This document shows positions 23,420 through 37,014 of a stretch of DNA of 64,000 nucleotides, piece after piece. Origin of the DNA: Mangifera indica. Its lineage: Eukaryota > Streptophyta > Magnoliopsida > Sapindales > Anacardiaceae. The first letter of the stretch is position 1; each line of letters starts with the position of its first letter. Below the pieces are notes generated by a model. That model saw only the letters and a list, made by a program, of their open reading frames with translations, was not told the origin of the DNA and did not search any database. The position numbers and the translations under genes were made by a program. Location of the stretch: NCBI RefSeq assembly GCF_011075055.1, contig NC_058139.1, positions 16,079,584-16,143,583 of the forward strand, written 5' to 3'.

Positions 23420-26400
23420 GACAAGGACAGGGTCATGAAAGGGGCGTTCAAAGAGAGACAAGAGAGTCATCTAACCCTACCCTGTCAGGTGGTTTAGGAT
23501 TTAGGCTAGCAAAAATCAGGGATACAGTCTGTCAGGTGTTGACTAAGAGTCAAAAGAGACTAACACCTAAGAGTGTAGCTAGAGATGCTATCTGAAATGA
23601 GATTAGAAGTAAGATTCGAGAGAAGGTTAGAGAAGAAATAAGAAATGAAATAAGGAATAAGAGGAGAGGAAAAGTTAAAGCTCAGAGGCAGCTTGAGCCC
23701 ATTTATTCCTTACCTAATCAACATAACCCTCTTAAATTTAAAGGTACTAAAGATCCTCTGGTGGCTGATGAGTGGATCAAGCAAGTGGAAAGTACCATTG
23801 ATTTGTTTCCTATGACTAATAGAGAAAAAGTTTGGTATGTCAGTTTCTTGATGAAGAGAGAGACCTATGTATAGTGAGACCTAGTTAAAGAAACCAGAAA
23901 TTAGATCTGATGACTTGGTAAGACTTCAGAAGGGCATTTGAGGCCCAATACAAAACAATCGATGTGGTAGCAGTCAAAGTTCAGGAGTTCATTTCCTTGC
24001 AACAGGGGGAAGGTTCAGTAAAAGATTATTCTACCCATTTTGATATCCTATCTAGTTTTGTCCAGGTATGGTAAGTACAACCAGTCTCCGATTGGACAGA
24101 TTTCTTTAGGTACTTAAACCAGAGATAACCTTGCATATGCTAGCCAGGCCACAACCTCTTCAAACTTATGTTAATAAGCTACCCAAGAATGCAGCCTTCA
24201 TGACAGCACCTCAATTAGTGACAGCACCCCAAACAGTGATGCCAAGTCGATCAACTCTGCTTGCATCATTGATTGTTTCAATACTTGTTACAGTATCAGA
24301 GAGTAGTTCAATTAGTTCTAGTTTCATAAATAACAGAGCCAAAAGAAAATTCTAGTCAAAAGCAAATAGGAAAGGCCAGAAGAGTGACAAAAACCCTAGA
24401 AAAGAAAATATTCCCCAATGTCAAATTTGTGGAAGACGTTGTAGTGGGGAATGTTAGTACCAGTAGAAACAGGTGACTTATTATAGATGCCGACAACCAA
24501 GGCATATAGCAAAGGATTACCAAAGTACCAAGGTGCTGGTCCTGATACAGCCACAACAAATCTCGATTCCACTAATGCAGCCAGAGAGGTATTAATACAT
24601 GAGTCTATACAGCTATCCATAGTCAGGCGAAGGCTAGCTTATTTGTTGTTACTGGTCAGCTCCTATTCCACTTTGTTTCTTTGTACGCATTGATTGATTT
24701 AGGAGCTACAAGTTCTATTATTGCACCAAGGGTTATTAAAAGGGTAAGTTTAGTATCTATTAAATCTACCCATTCCATTAGAGTTGAGATGTCGAATGGT
24801 AGGAGTGTGATTACCGATAAGATGTTAAGGGACCAGAGGATAATAATACATAGGAGAGAGTTAGAGGTGGACTAGATTGTCTTTGATATGCTTGATTTTG
24901 ATGTTATCTTGGGCATGAATTTCCTAGAAAGATATGAAGTCTAGATTAACTGTAAAAAGAAAAAGGTTCAATTCCAACTCTACAGTAGGGATTACCCTAG
25001 TTTCAGAGAAGGCCATCAGCCTAGTATGATGATCAGCAGTGTAAAGGCACAAAAAATGTTAAAAAAGGTGTACAAGATATTTTTCTCATATGGTACATGG
25101 GCATGATATTCAAAAAGTGGGTGTTCAAGATGTACCAATAGTATGAGATTTCCCAGATTTTTTCCTGATAAGCTGCCAGGTTTACCTCCAGAGTATGAGC
25201 TAAAGTTTAGTATAAAGTTAGAACTTGGCTTAGTCTTAATTTCAAAGGCCCTCTATCGGATGGCTCTAGCTGAATTACAAGAATTAAAGAAACAGTTGCA
25301 AAAACTTTAGATAAGGGTTTTATTAGACCCACTCACTCTCCTTGGGGAGTGCCCATACTATTTATCAAAAAGAAAGATGGGTTGCTTAGTATGAGCATAG
25401 ATTACGAGTTGAATAAACTGACAGTGAAGAATAAATACTCGTTGCCTCGAATTAATGATTTATTTGATCAATTGAGAAGAGCTTATGTGTTCTCCAAAAT
25501 TGATGTGAGGTCGAGTTATCACCAGGTGAGGATTGTAGAGCAAGATATTCTAAAGACAACCTTTTGGACCCGCTACGGGCACTATGAGTTTGTGGTAATG
25601 CCCTTTGGATTGACTAATGCCCTAACAATCTTTACAGATTTAATGAATCGGGTATTTCATGATTTCCTTAACAAATTCTTAGCAGTATTTAATGATGATA
25701 TCTTGATATACTCTAGATTAGAAGAAGAACATACTGAACACTTAAGATTTGTGCTACAAAGATTGAGAGAAAAGAAATTGTATGCTAAATTCTCTAAGTG
25801 TGAATTTTGGTTAGACTGAATACTATTTTTGGGACACATAGTTACTAAAGAAGACAGTTGTAAACCCTAATAAAATGGAAGTTACACTTGAATGGGTGAG
25901 GCTAAAGACAGTGAAAGAGATCAGAAGCTTTTTAAGGCTAGTTGGCCATTTCAAGAGATTTGTACAAGGTTTTGTCGGATTGGCGAGGTTACTTACAACT
26001 CTTACTAGATAAGGAACTCATTTTCTATAGACTGATGCTTGTGAAAAGAGTTTCTAAGAGCTAAAGAGACCATTGACTACAACTCCTATTTTAGTATTAC
26101 CAGAGGAGGATGTAAACTATGATATTTATTGCGATGCCTCACATAGTGGCTTAGGAGTCGTGTTGATGCAAAGGGGTAAGGTGATAGCGTATGCCTCCTG
26201 ACTGTTAAAAGATTATGAAACACGCTACCCTACCCATGATTTGGAATTAGTGGTAGTGGTTTTTGCTTTAAAAGTTTATAGGCATTATTTATATGGAGTT
26301 AAATGTAATATTTACACCAACCATAAAAGTCTAAAATATTTTTTCACTCAGAAAGACTTAAATATGCGACAAAGAAGATGGTTAGAACTAGTCAAAGATT

Positions 26401-27999
26401 ATAACTGTGACATTAAATATTAGTCGGGTAAAACAGATATGGTAGTCGATGCCTTAAGTAAAAATATTATCATAGCTCATCTCAACACTCAGATAGGGTT
26501 ATAAGAAAAGTTTCAGAGGGAACAAATTGAGGTGATAGGGAGTCGAATGGCCAGATTGGAAATTCAGCCTAATCTCTTTGATGAAATAAGAGCAAAACAA
26601 GTAGAAACTTTTTAGTGCCAGAAAATGAGTCAATAGATCTATGGGGGGAAAAAAACTGAGCTTCAAATGATTGATGGCATGCTCAAGTTTAAAAACAGGG
26701 TATGCATTCCCCAAGATCTGGAATTGAGAAAGAAAATCTTACGTGAAGCACCTGATACACTTTACACTGCCTGCCCTAAGGGAGTAAAGATGTATTAGGA
26801 TCTAAAAAAAAATTATTAGTGGGTAAGTATAAAGAAAGATATTGGTGACTATGTAGCCAAGAGTTTGGTATGTTAATAAGTCAAGGTCGAGTATCAGAGA
26901 CTTTCGGGTTTGCTCCACCTACTTAGTATTTATGAATGGAAGTAGGAAGATGTTTCAATGGATTTCATCATTGGCCTACCTCAAATACAGAAAGGTTATA
27001 ATGCACTATAGGTGATTGTAGATAAATTGACATATTTTATTCTAGTGAAAGATAGTTCTACTTCAAATTAACTAGTGCAGATTTATGTACAAGATATTGT
27101 GAGATTACATAACGTACCCAAAACTATTATGTCAGATAGAGACCCCAGATTTGTTTTAGCTTTTTGGGATAGTTTATAAAGAACATTAGGTACCAGGCTA
27201 GCATTTAGCATAACATATCATCCTTAAACAAATGGTCAGACATAAAGGGTGAATCAAATACTAGAGGAATGTTGAGAACCTGTTGTTTAGTTTACAAAAA
27301 AACCTGGCATGAAATGGTTCCATTGACAGAATTTGCATATAATAATAGCTATCAATCCACCATTAAAATAGCACCATATGAGACTCTTTATGGAAGAAAG
27401 TGTAGATCTCTATTACATTGGGATGACATAGGAGAACGGATGATTTGAGTCAAGCTCTTGGGCTTGAGTTGACCCAGAGGATGGTAGAAGACATAAAGAC
27501 TATCAAGACTAGATTGAAGCAAGCTTAGGACAAACAGAAGAGCTACACAGATTTGAAAAGGAAAGAAATAGAGTATCAACCGGGTGACAAAGTTTTTGTG
27601 AAAGTAGCCCTTTACAAGCATGTGATGAAATTTGGATGAAAAGGGAAACTTTCTCCAAGATTTATTAGGCCATTTGAAATTTTAGAAAGAATGGGCAAGG
27701 TTGCTGATAGACTTGCACTTCCACCTAGTATGGGTCGAGTTCATAATGTATTTCATATTTCTTTGCTGAAAAAGTATATCGGTGATCCTTCACATATATT
27801 GAAATCAAATGATGTGAAATTAAAAGAAGATTTAGCTTATAAGGAACAACCAGTGTAGATGCTAGACAGGAAAATAAAACAACTTCGAAATAAGATAATT
27901 CCAATAGTGAAAGTATTATGAAATAATCATAAGGTAGAAGAAGTCATACGAGAGGTTGAGCAACAGATGAGAGAGAGATTTCCCAACCTATTTGTTTAA
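23420..27999 (+). pseudogene. Decayed gag-pol of the old Tekay-like element
   Basis: Segments in order: gag around 23690-24060 (LKFKGTKDPLVADEWIKQVE at 23730-23790). A damaged zinc knuckle near 24420-24510. Protease at 24680-24720 with LIDLGATSS, where Asp-Ser-Gly is expected. The FDVILGMNFLERYE stretch at 24898-24942. RT at 25349-25819 ([12 protein letters not shown]; catalytic box FNDD at about 25690). RNase H around 26100-26460 (YDIYCDASHSGLG, then [19 protein letters not shown]). Integrase at 26740-27290. GPY/F-like end at 27655-27780 and a chromodomain-like tail to about 27960. Many stops and frameshifts occur throughout. All domains are collinear with 39652-44177. Confidence 0.85.
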
Positions 28000-28020
28000 A
28001 ATTTCGAGGACAAAATTCTT

Positions 28021-28034
28021 TAAGGGGGGAGAAA
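28021..28034 (+). other. Polypurine tract, old Tekay-like element
   Basis: The purine-rich TAAGGGGGGAGAAA lies immediately before the 3' LTR, in the position where plus-strand priming occurs. Confidence 0.75.
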
Positions 28035-29836
28035 TATAACACTCGGATTCAGGTATACTGATAAACTCTACTTTCAAAATTACCCTTAGAGTTGATTTTA
28101 TAAATTGTTGTTTAAAGAAATTGTAAAAGAATTTTTTAAAATTACTAAATAAGCAATAATTTTCAAAGAGGGTAAAATAGTCATTTTAGAAGGATTTAAG
28201 AGAAAATGGAAATGTAAATTGAATGGCACACTTGAAATTATATAATGGTGCTAAGTTTTGGTAATTGGCTAAGGATAAAATAGTCATTTTTGGAAAAGGC
28301 TAAGGATAAATTAGTCCAAAATGCTTATAAAACAACAAAACTATTCATTTTCTTCTTCCTTGGTTGAGTATCCTCCATAACTTCACTAAAGTTCTTCTTC
28401 AAACAAAAATTCACCAAAAAACCTAGCCAAACTACCTAATTTTCAGAGCTTCTAGTTATAAAAATTATAGATCTATCCATTATGGTAAGTTCTAAGGTAA
28501 AAAATTTAATTTTTAAGAGATGTCAAGTTTAGAGTTTTGATAGATGATTATGTTTTTGTTGATTAAAGTTGCTAGGAAAAAGAAAATAAGGAGAATAGAC
28601 TTAAATCACCTAATTAGCAAAAAAAATGTAGGAATTTCATCCTTTACATACTTGAAGTAATTTGAGTTAGGTTATTCAAATAACCTTTACTTGTATAAGT
28701 GTGTAAGGTATTAGAATTAAGGTGATTTATGCATACAAGAATAAAGAAATTCATTATGACTTATATATAATTTTTGTCCATAAGGGTATTTTAGACATTT
28801 CATATTTCTCGAGTTAGCTTAGTGAATTTTGTGCATTGAATATGTGAGAACTGATGAATTGATAGAAGAATTTGCACTAAGGGTAAGCATGTAATTTTAT
28901 ACCATAAGGGTAAAAGTGTCATTGTATATGATGTAGGTTAATTTTTATTTAATTATGCAAATGATATATGTAATAACCCTTATATTAAGTTTATATTGTA
29001 TATTTTGAAATTAATTTCATGCATGAGATATATATAAATGCATGAGAAAATAATATGATGTTTGATAAGGAGTGAAAAGAATAAGGAAAAACAATGAATA
29101 GACATATTTCATATTATAATTATACATGTATACATGAGGAATCATAACATATGCATGTTTTTAGACAAATAAAGAAATAGGAAAAACATTTTCTAAGTTA
29201 TGCATGTTTTCAGAAAATGGAAAACAAGCGTTTTTTGATTTTATACTGACTCATATGATACAGGAAAACAGAAAACATGCTTAAAATCCTTACACACGAG
29301 CTGCACTGTGTGGACAGCAAAAAAAGATATTGGTTGTACTGTATAGACAACAAAGAAAGATATCAACTATACTGTATGGACAACAAAGAAAAATAGTGAA
29401 ATATGCATGTAAGAGAGGATTGTCCCTCTTATGGGGATTGTGTGTACGGTCATATATAGTTTAGACAGGCAATAAAAATATTTAATAAAAAAAAAAGAAT
29501 TAACAAATGCTTTATGAAAGACATTTGCATTAGAATCATGCACACAAGTCTATATGGTTGATAAAAAAGTTGAGAAAGATGTACGATCAGAGAAGATTTA
29601 AGAAAAAAAAAGAAGAATCTGAAAATAAAAGTCATGACACTCATACATGCATAAATCATAACGTATGAATCATATTTGCATAGTGATAAAGAAAGATATG
29701 ATATATGGTAGGACTGGTTTGCGTGAATTACTAAATGGGAGTGTTATAAGACATAATAAAAATTCTCTGAGTAATCTAAAATAAGGAAATTCTTATCGTT
29801 TTTTTGTAACACTCCTATTGGTTATGAGAACTTACA
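28035..29836 (+). repeat. 3' LTR of the old Tekay-like element
   Basis: Starts TATAACACTCGGATTCAGG (first G of TGT mutated) and ends AACTTACA. It is 1802 bp against 1271 bp for the 5' copy because the two have complementary internal deletions. The shared block from about 29085 (CATATTTCATATTATAATTATACATG) matches the 5' LTR from about 21958. Confidence 0.8.
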
Positions 29837-29841
29837 TTATA

Positions 29842-30053
29842 AATGAGTGAGGAAGACTTTTGCAATTTTGTAGTTAGAATTTTTTTCTTTCTCTTGACGC
29901 ATGGCAATTTGTATCTGTTTATTCTTGAAATTTGCATCATAATTTAATAGCTAATAATAAATTTGCATGCTATATTAGTATCTAACTAACTTTCCAGCAA
30001 GTGTGAAAGCAATAAATTATAGGTGGCTAATTAATGTGTATAGAAGAATAAAA
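29842..30053. repeat. Transposon-free sliver, probably LTR-derived
   Basis: A 212-bp stretch between the right end of the old Tekay-like element and the left end of the Mutator-like element. No coding signal. Its last 9 bases (AGAATAAAA) are the Mutator target duplication. It is likely part of the copia LTR that continues at 48351, but orientation and identity are inferred only from position. Confidence 0.35.
30045..30053. repeat. 9-bp target duplication of the Mutator-like element, left
   Basis: AGAATAAAA, identical to 48342-48350. Confidence 0.9.
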
Positions 30054-30255
30054 GGGAAATTGAAATTTTTAGCCTTATTTTAATCCGTGTATATATATAT
30101 GTCACTCATTTCAAACTTTAAATAAATATACCACAATAGTAATTTATTTTCCCAAAATGCCTTTCTTGAAATGATCCATACAGAGATTCTCTCTTTTTCT
30201 TTGCAACTTTTTCTCTCTTCTTTCTCAGCTTTCAAGTGAGGAAGGAATCCCTGCA
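30054..30255 (+). repeat. Left terminal inverted repeat of the Mutator-like element
   Basis: Matches the reverse complement of 48135-48341 almost end to end, including the blocks TTTTTAGCCTTATTTTAAT, CACTCATTTCAAA and AGATTCTCTCTTTTTCTTT. Confidence 0.9.
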
Positions 30256-31080
30256 ACATAAAAAAAATAAATTATTAATGGAAGAAGACACGTGATTGAA
30301 CAATAAAACCCATGAGAAAACTGTTATAAAATTTTCAACTTGGACATAAGGGAGGGAGAGACGAAAATTGCTAAATTTATTAAGAGAATTAACATCTGCT
30401 GCAAAGACATCATAGCAAAATAATCCACATTCAGGTCAATCTTGACTTAAGCTCGTATGTTATGTGTTTTCTTTATGAACAATTGAAAATGAAATAAGTA
30501 TAGTAGATCCATATTCATAACTTCATGTAAAATTTAATTTTATTGTGATTTCATGTTGTTAGATTGTTTAATGCTATTAGTTCATGTTGTTTTTATTGTT
30601 TAAAGTTGTTATAATATTGTTTAATGTTGTAGTGATGGTTATAAAATACCAAAATGCAGGCCAAGAAAAATTATAGACAAAGAGTAGGTTGGTGTTAACG
30701 CCAAAGGTTAGCGTTAATGCCAACCCCCCGGACCCCAGTGAATTTATTTATTTATTTTTGTTTTCTTCTATTGCACTCACTTCCTTTATTTTTTATGCTT
30801 GTTTATTCCAATTTGGTGCTCGTGTGTGTATTGTTTTCCTTGTCTTAACAGAGAGTTACATAACAAATTACAAAATTGCCACTGTCATTTTCTTCTGTTT
30901 TTTATTGCCTTGCTTTGATCAATTTTTGTACATCACTTGATGATATGATAGTTTAATGTGTTATAAATACGTATGTATGAAGCTTGGTTGCATTGGTATT
31001 GCATTTGGGGTTTAATTTGGAAAAATTGTAAAGTAGTGTAATTTGGAGTTTTTATGTTTTTAGGTTTATTTTTAGTCAAG
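30256..31080. other. Left subterminal and leader region of the Mutator-like element
   Basis: Non-coding, AT-rich. It contains an imperfect palindrome at 30687-30725 (left arm GGTTGGTGTTAACGCCAA, right arm its near-complement). Related palindromic motifs recur at 47021-47059 and 47772-47806 on the other side. The transposase promoter is expected here, but no TATA box stands out. Confidence 0.5.
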
Positions 31081-33600
31081 ATGGAAAAAGCTGTATTTAA
31101 GATTCGCTATAGAGGCCAATGGGTTGAAGGTGATGATAATGTAGCAAGATATGTTGGTGGGAATGAGAAAGGAATGTGTATTGACACAAATGTTGATTTT
31201 GAAGGATTTATTATAAGAATCAACTGTCAGTCAAATGTGCATGTATTTATACTAAGTGATGTGAGTCCAATGGAGATTGTGGACGATGATGATGTGGAGT
31301 TTTTGATGGTTGTAGCAAGAAGTTCACAATAATATACAAAACTTTTTGTTACCGAGAGTCAAATTGACAGAAAGGATAATCAACAAGGCAAAGATGCTTA
31401 TGAGGAAGAAAGAGAAAATTATCCGACAAATGCGTGGGCACATCTACAAAGTTTTCAAGAGTTTGGTAGGAATTATGGTGTTGATGATGATAATGACGAC
31501 AACATAGATGAGGATTATGAAGTAGAATGTAATGAGAAAATGAGGATGATGATGATAATGATGAAGAATTCTTGGGGTTTGATGAAGACATGTACGGTGT
31601 TCTGAGCCAAGACGTTGGTAGTAGTCAAAGTTATTCTTGTAACGAGGGGGCTAAATATAGCACAAGACGTCATGGCTTTATGAATATTAGAGCATATCCA
31701 AGTCACATCCATAATCCAAATCTATTTCAATGGGTTCCTAAGCCTATTGTTAATGTTAATCGGGCAACACAAAGGGGTAATAATTTATAAGTGATAGGTT
31801 TTTATAACTCCAAGGTAGAATTGAGAGCATTATTTCGAATATATGCCTTAGAGACAAGAATTCAATAGAAGGTTGGTCACTCCGATAACATACGGTATAA
31901 GCTTAAGTGTATACACCCACAATGTCAATGGCGGGCATGAGCAACGAAAGAGCAAGATGGAGACTATTGGGTCTTACGACATATAAACGAGACCCATACT
32001 TGTCACGAGATCAAATATTGCCACATCATAAACAAGTTGGTACAGAATTGTTAGGAAACATACTTAAGTCAATGTTTGTGGTTGATTGAATTTATCAACC
32101 AAAGAAAATTATTTCAGACATGGTAGATAGGTACAAAATTGACATATCCTACACGCAAATATGGTGTGCCAAAACATATGCAATAAATGTATTACGAGGA
32201 TCTTCGGAAGAGTCTTTCGGTCTATTACACAAGTATTGTCATAATTTGGAGCTTAAGAACCTAAGAATTTTGACACGTATTGATAATGATCTGGAAAATA
32301 GGTTCAAGTTTTTTTTCATATGTATGGGGTAATCTATAAAAGGGTTCTAACAATTCTGTCGTCTGATGATATGCATTGATGCGTCACACTTAAAGGGAAA
32401 GTATTTTGGGTTACTTTTCATTACTGTTGCAAATGATGGTAATAATCAAATTTACCCACTCGTATTCGGTATTGAGCACAAAGAGGGAATAGATACATAG
32501 ACACCCTTTTTGACATACCTTAGCATGTGCATTGGTGATTTGTCGAATTTGGCCATTATTTCTTATTGCCATCATTCAATAATTATGTCGGTCACAAACG
32601 TATTGCCTCATGCTCGTCATAGGTTTTGTAATTACCACATAAAGGGTAACATGTGTTCGCAGTTCAAAAAAACTAAACATATTAAAGGATTATTTTGGAA
32701 ACTTACTAAGGCATATCGCCTCATAGACTTTCAAGTTGCTATGAGTAGAATTGCCAAAGTAAATCCCACTGTAGTAGCCTATTTGACTGACATTGGGCAT
32801 GAAAGATAGGCACGTGCCCACTTTAGAGGATGACGGTACAATATTATAACGACCAATACTGTTGAGTCTTTCAATGCTTTGACATAGACTGCTCGCACTT
32901 TGCCTATCATTATATTGGTTGAGTTTCTTCGAAGCACAATGCAACATTGGTTTTTTAATAAGCGAAACATGGCTGGTTCGTATAACTAAAATTTTAATGA
33001 TGTTTCTATCTTTTCGTCGCATTTATTTTAGTTTTTTTTTTTTTGCAGGTGAGAGATCTCACCTATTAACACCATGGGCTGAGGACAAGCTTGCTTAATA
33101 TGTGTTTAAATCTACCAACATGGTTGTTAAAGCAATCAACAGGTAACAATATGAAGTTCATGATTCATGATAACAAATGTTCATTGTGAATCTTCTATAT
33201 CGAATACGTGATTGTAGGAAATTTCAACTTTCCTAGATTCTGTGTGCACACGCTACAAGTATAGCAAGGTATAATACCCTATTGGACTGTGTAGGCTAGG
33301 TTAGTACATATTACTCTGCTGAATATTTACGTATGGTGTACGAAGAAAATATTAATCTACTAAAGGATCAATCAACTTGGGCACTATCAAATATATATGT
33401 GATTTATCCTTTAGTGACAGAGTAACGAAAGTCCGATCATCCTTCAAATCATGCAAGAAGACCTTCACAAGGAAAGGAAGTTTGACAACAATACTATAAC
33501 CGATGTCATCAACCTAGGCATACTTGCTTGAAATGTCAGAGTCTAACTCCAGTGCCTGTGGTTGGCTCGTCCCGCACACCAAGTAACACACAAAGCTGAG
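31081..33600 (+). pseudogene. Decayed Mutator (MURA-type) transposase
   Basis: The start ATG at 31081 opens MEKAVFKIRYRGQWVEG, the usual MuDR-type N-terminus with YVGG and IDTNVDFEGF following. An acidic stretch follows (31500-31570). At 31800-32090 lies the zinc-finger-like region (KCIHPQCQW). The DDE core begins at 32375: IDASHLKGKYF holds the first Asp (32378-32380), and NDGNNQIYPLVFGIEH follows. The second Asp is lost: the usual ISDxHxSI reads ISYCHHSI at about 32556. The RHRFCNYH motif is at 32618-32641. The Glu of TVESFNALT at about 32858 remains. A C-terminal zinc knuckle (RCHQPRHTCLKC) lies at about 33500-33535. Stops and frameshifts are frequent, so it is inactive. Confidence 0.88.
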
Positions 33601-34059
33601 GTCATCGTAAACACGGTGTAACTTATACGGTCGAATAGCTTATCATGGTTAATGTTTTGATTGCATCTGATATTATAATTTCAATTGTATATTACATGTT
33701 TAATTTTCTATAATTTATCTGTTGGGTTTTATACAAATTTTAATGTATTGATTTTTTATGTTCAGAATCTTACATGTATGCGATAGCAATGGATCAAAAT
33801 AGTATAATGGAATTACCACAACATTTATTTGTTAGTCTATCATTTTATGTATATATTTGATTTTTTGCCTATACCATACATCAATAAAACAATAATAAAA
33901 TACATCATTCAAACAATAATAAAATTACATCCAATTCATATGCATGCCCGCCTACCCATGCCTTAATCGAATTCCTCAATGCTTGTATTTTCACAATCTA
34001 ATTGAATTTAATAAATACAACTAATTAAGTAAAGTCTGCTAACATATAAATAAACCCAT
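33601..34059. other. Spacer between the convergent transposase and ULP1 genes
   Basis: AT-rich, with no gene seen. Presumably holds the 3' untranslated regions of both decayed genes. A repeated AACAATAATAAAAT(T)ACAT block lies at 33888-33930. Confidence 0.45.
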
Positions 34060-37014
34060 AAACACTAAATACTTACTGAGGGCCTTTCTTTGGAATATGA
34101 TTGTAGTCATGCGCTTTCTTAGCCTCCTGGAATGTTTCGATATAAAATTAAATGGTCAATCTCGGGCAAGGTATTCCATAAACATAAGTAAAAAAACGCC
34201 ACAGTCTCCACTTCCTACATCTTGTTTTGGCACATTACGAACACGCTTGTATTGTAATGTCGGTACAGTATTTGATGGTTGAATTCCCTTTGATGTATAG
34301 AAATTACTCACCTTCATTAGGTGTGTTAGTATCCTATATGGCATCATTAACTTCTTCACCCTCTTTAAGCTAATGGTATATTGGACAGAGTCATATACAT
34401 ACAACTTTCAATTGTTGATATCCAATATGCCACACACCTAATGTTAGTTGTCGATGTTGAGAGGAATGAATACCTTCCAACCAATAAAGAGAAATAAGTA
34501 TCAATAATCAAATATATTGTAAACAACTTACAGTTGTACACCACCTTGTCAACACTACTCCATGGTCAAAAGAATTTAGTTGATTGTTGAGGTGAGATGT
34601 CATTGATTTGATCTAGGAAAAATATGGGCCACTTCATATTTGCACCCAATGGTTTAAACTCATCGTAGCACTGTAAGAGAAATCCAATGAACTTGGTCGA
34701 AACAGTCGTCCAGTTATAATTTGGAAAAGATTTACGGAGTATTCCCATGAAAGTTTTGATGTGTTGTGTACACAGATAAATTACAACATAAGTTGAAAGT
34801 GATAACTAATATGAACAAATACAAAGGAAGGGTATATACCATGTTTTCCAACCATTGCCCCAGTGTTACAATTTAGGTCTCCCATGGTTTGTGCATATAG
34901 GCGGTCATTCTAGTTGGTCCCCCGAAGAAGACATGTCAAGTGTTATTATCTTATGCATGACAGTACCACAATGAGAACTCTGAGTAGGCCTCAGCCAATA
35001 ACAGGTTTAGAAGACGATCCTCAGGTATGAGTTGTTTATTTTTTTTGCCTTTGTTAGATCTGTCAATAGACTTACCAACTGTTTCCCTTTTCGTAGCACA
35101 CATCCAAATATTGATACTTTTTTAGTTGTCATCGGCTTCTAAACAGTTGTTGATTGGTCCTACACTTGTTGTTGGACATCATCGTCCGATGAGTCGTCCA
35201 ACTGGAAAAACAAAAAAAATTATGCTTTTCTTTATTTTATAACACAACTAATTGAAATAAAAACTAAGTATAGTGGATAATAACCTGTCCTAATCCTAAT
35301 GCCTGAACATAAGAATCCTTAAGTCATACAATTCGATTATTTAATTATGTCTGAAGTTCTTACATCTCCCCCTAAAGCATCGATATTTGTTGTTACCATT
35401 GGTCATGTATCTCCCTACGAAACATCAATGTTTGTTGTTGCCAATGCAATTGTATCTCCTCATGAAACACTGATGCCTGTCGCTCCTACTCCGCACATAT
35501 CATTACAGCGTGCTAGTTCAATTACTATTACATCTGAGAGTTTATGCCTCTTTCATGTTCCATTAAGATCTATTGAAGATAATCGTCTGATATACCACTA
35601 TACTATGTCCCGTGGATCGAGTCTCTTATAGGCTCGTCTATCTAGTGCTCTCAATGATGAGAGGCGTGAGAAGTAGACATTTGTAGAGGGGAAACACGTA
35701 CATTATCAAAGGCCCTATAAGACTCTCGAGGGTGTGTAGTGTGAAAGGATGACACCTGTGGAGGGGATGTCTGTCCAATATGAGATGTCCTAGGAACAAT
35801 AGGTCTGGCACTTCGTGGTGAAGATATTCGTACGGAAGTGATGAAAGACTGTGAAGACCCTCTAGGGGCTATCTAAAAGACAATAGGATGATTCGACTAG
35901 ATGTCATCATCATCGTTTGAATCTATAGACTTGTCATCTAATGATGTCGATCCCATAAACTCCAGATCTCAGATATACCACTTAGAGTAACGCTCAGTCT
36001 CGGTCAGATGTAATGCAGTTGTAATCCCCTTTTGGAACATAAAGGAAATTTATAAAAATTAATGAAATACAGAATAAAATAATAAAATATAAATGAACAA
36101 CTTACTAGAGAAACGTCCCAAAATATCAATATGTCATCCCATGTAGGTAGTATAATTGTTTTCCATTTCAGGATACGAAGAATTTGATCATTTACTTCCA
36201 GATGGATATAAGGCAATAGATTCTAAATCATCTCATAAATCTAATACTACACAATGTACAACATTTATGGTTAGTATTTACAATAATCGGTATAAATGTA
36301 AACTTTATTTATTATATGATACTTACTTGAAAAGCAATCAGGTATCCCAAAACACTGTAACTGAGAAATGGGAGTGGACTTGTGTATGACGGATAATGTT
36401 TAACACAATACTGATATTTGTTATGGATACCTTTCTGCATTGAGTCAAATATTTTATTCCATGTCAGTGTCCCCATGGGTATCGACTAAATGCATCTAAA
36501 TTGTCCACTAAATGCAAAAAATGATCAGGTATTTTGGTTCTGTTATCTGCCCCTAATAATCTTGTAAACGCATAATACAAGACTGCGAAGTTCACTACAT
36601 CGTCATCATTGTCTCCTCAAATTTCATTGTCGAATGTTTGCTCGATCTCCCCATGGATAACAACCTATGAATATTTTAGAAGTATTCCTCTCTCAATCGA
36701 GGCGTCTCCATGCAATCAACGTAATTGGCCACGTCTATGTCCTCCCTAAAAATCAGACAAGTAACTAGTGCAAACTCAATAGGGCTAAATCAGAATTCAA
36801 CACCATTTATTCTGAACCACATTTCTTTGTTTGGGTTCTCGTGGTTGATCATACGAAATAACATTGCTTGAATAAATACAACACTAAACCGTAGCTCCAC
36901 CAAATCTAATAAGTGTCCAAAACAAGTTGTCCGAAAAATGGCTCTCTGAGTAAATGTTAGTTTGTTCCTAATTATAGTCACAATATCCATCTTTATCTGA
37001 AGCAACATGTGCAC
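34060..37014 (-). pseudogene. Decayed DUF1985-ULP1 (C48 cysteine peptidase) gene of the Mutator-like element
   Basis: Read on the minus strand. 37014-36450 encodes a DUF1985-like domain: GHLLDLVELRFS, then WFRINGVEF, SPIEFALVTC, VVNFAVLYYAF and LVDNLDAFSRYPWG. Spliced or decayed linker sequence follows. 34480-34140 is the ULP1 peptidase end. It has a His flanked by stops (N-stop-H-stop-V at about 34440), an Asp in YVYDSVQYTI, and the Gln/Cys box QDVGSGDCGVFLLMF near 34220. A last exon (EAKKAHDYNHIPKKGPQ) ends at about 34075 with a GTAAGT donor-like sequence. ULP1 enzymes remove SUMO from proteins in the nucleus. Here the triad residues survive but stops within the domain make it a pseudogene. 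The first part may continue beyond the Tekay insertion. Confidence 0.82.

Larger units (their letters stand above)
21918..29836 (+). mobile_element. Old Tekay-like Ty3 retrotransposon, 7.9 kb
   Basis: Bounded by related LTRs (21918-23188 and 28035-29836), with a primer site after the first and a polypurine tract before the second. Flanking 5-mers are TTATC (21913-21917) and TTATA (29837-29841), a 4/5 match to a target duplication. The internal part encodes recognisable gag, protease, RT, RNase H, integrase and GPY/F segments, all broken by many stops. The two LTRs carry different large deletions, so this copy is clearly older than the one at 37-46 kb. Confidence 0.85.
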
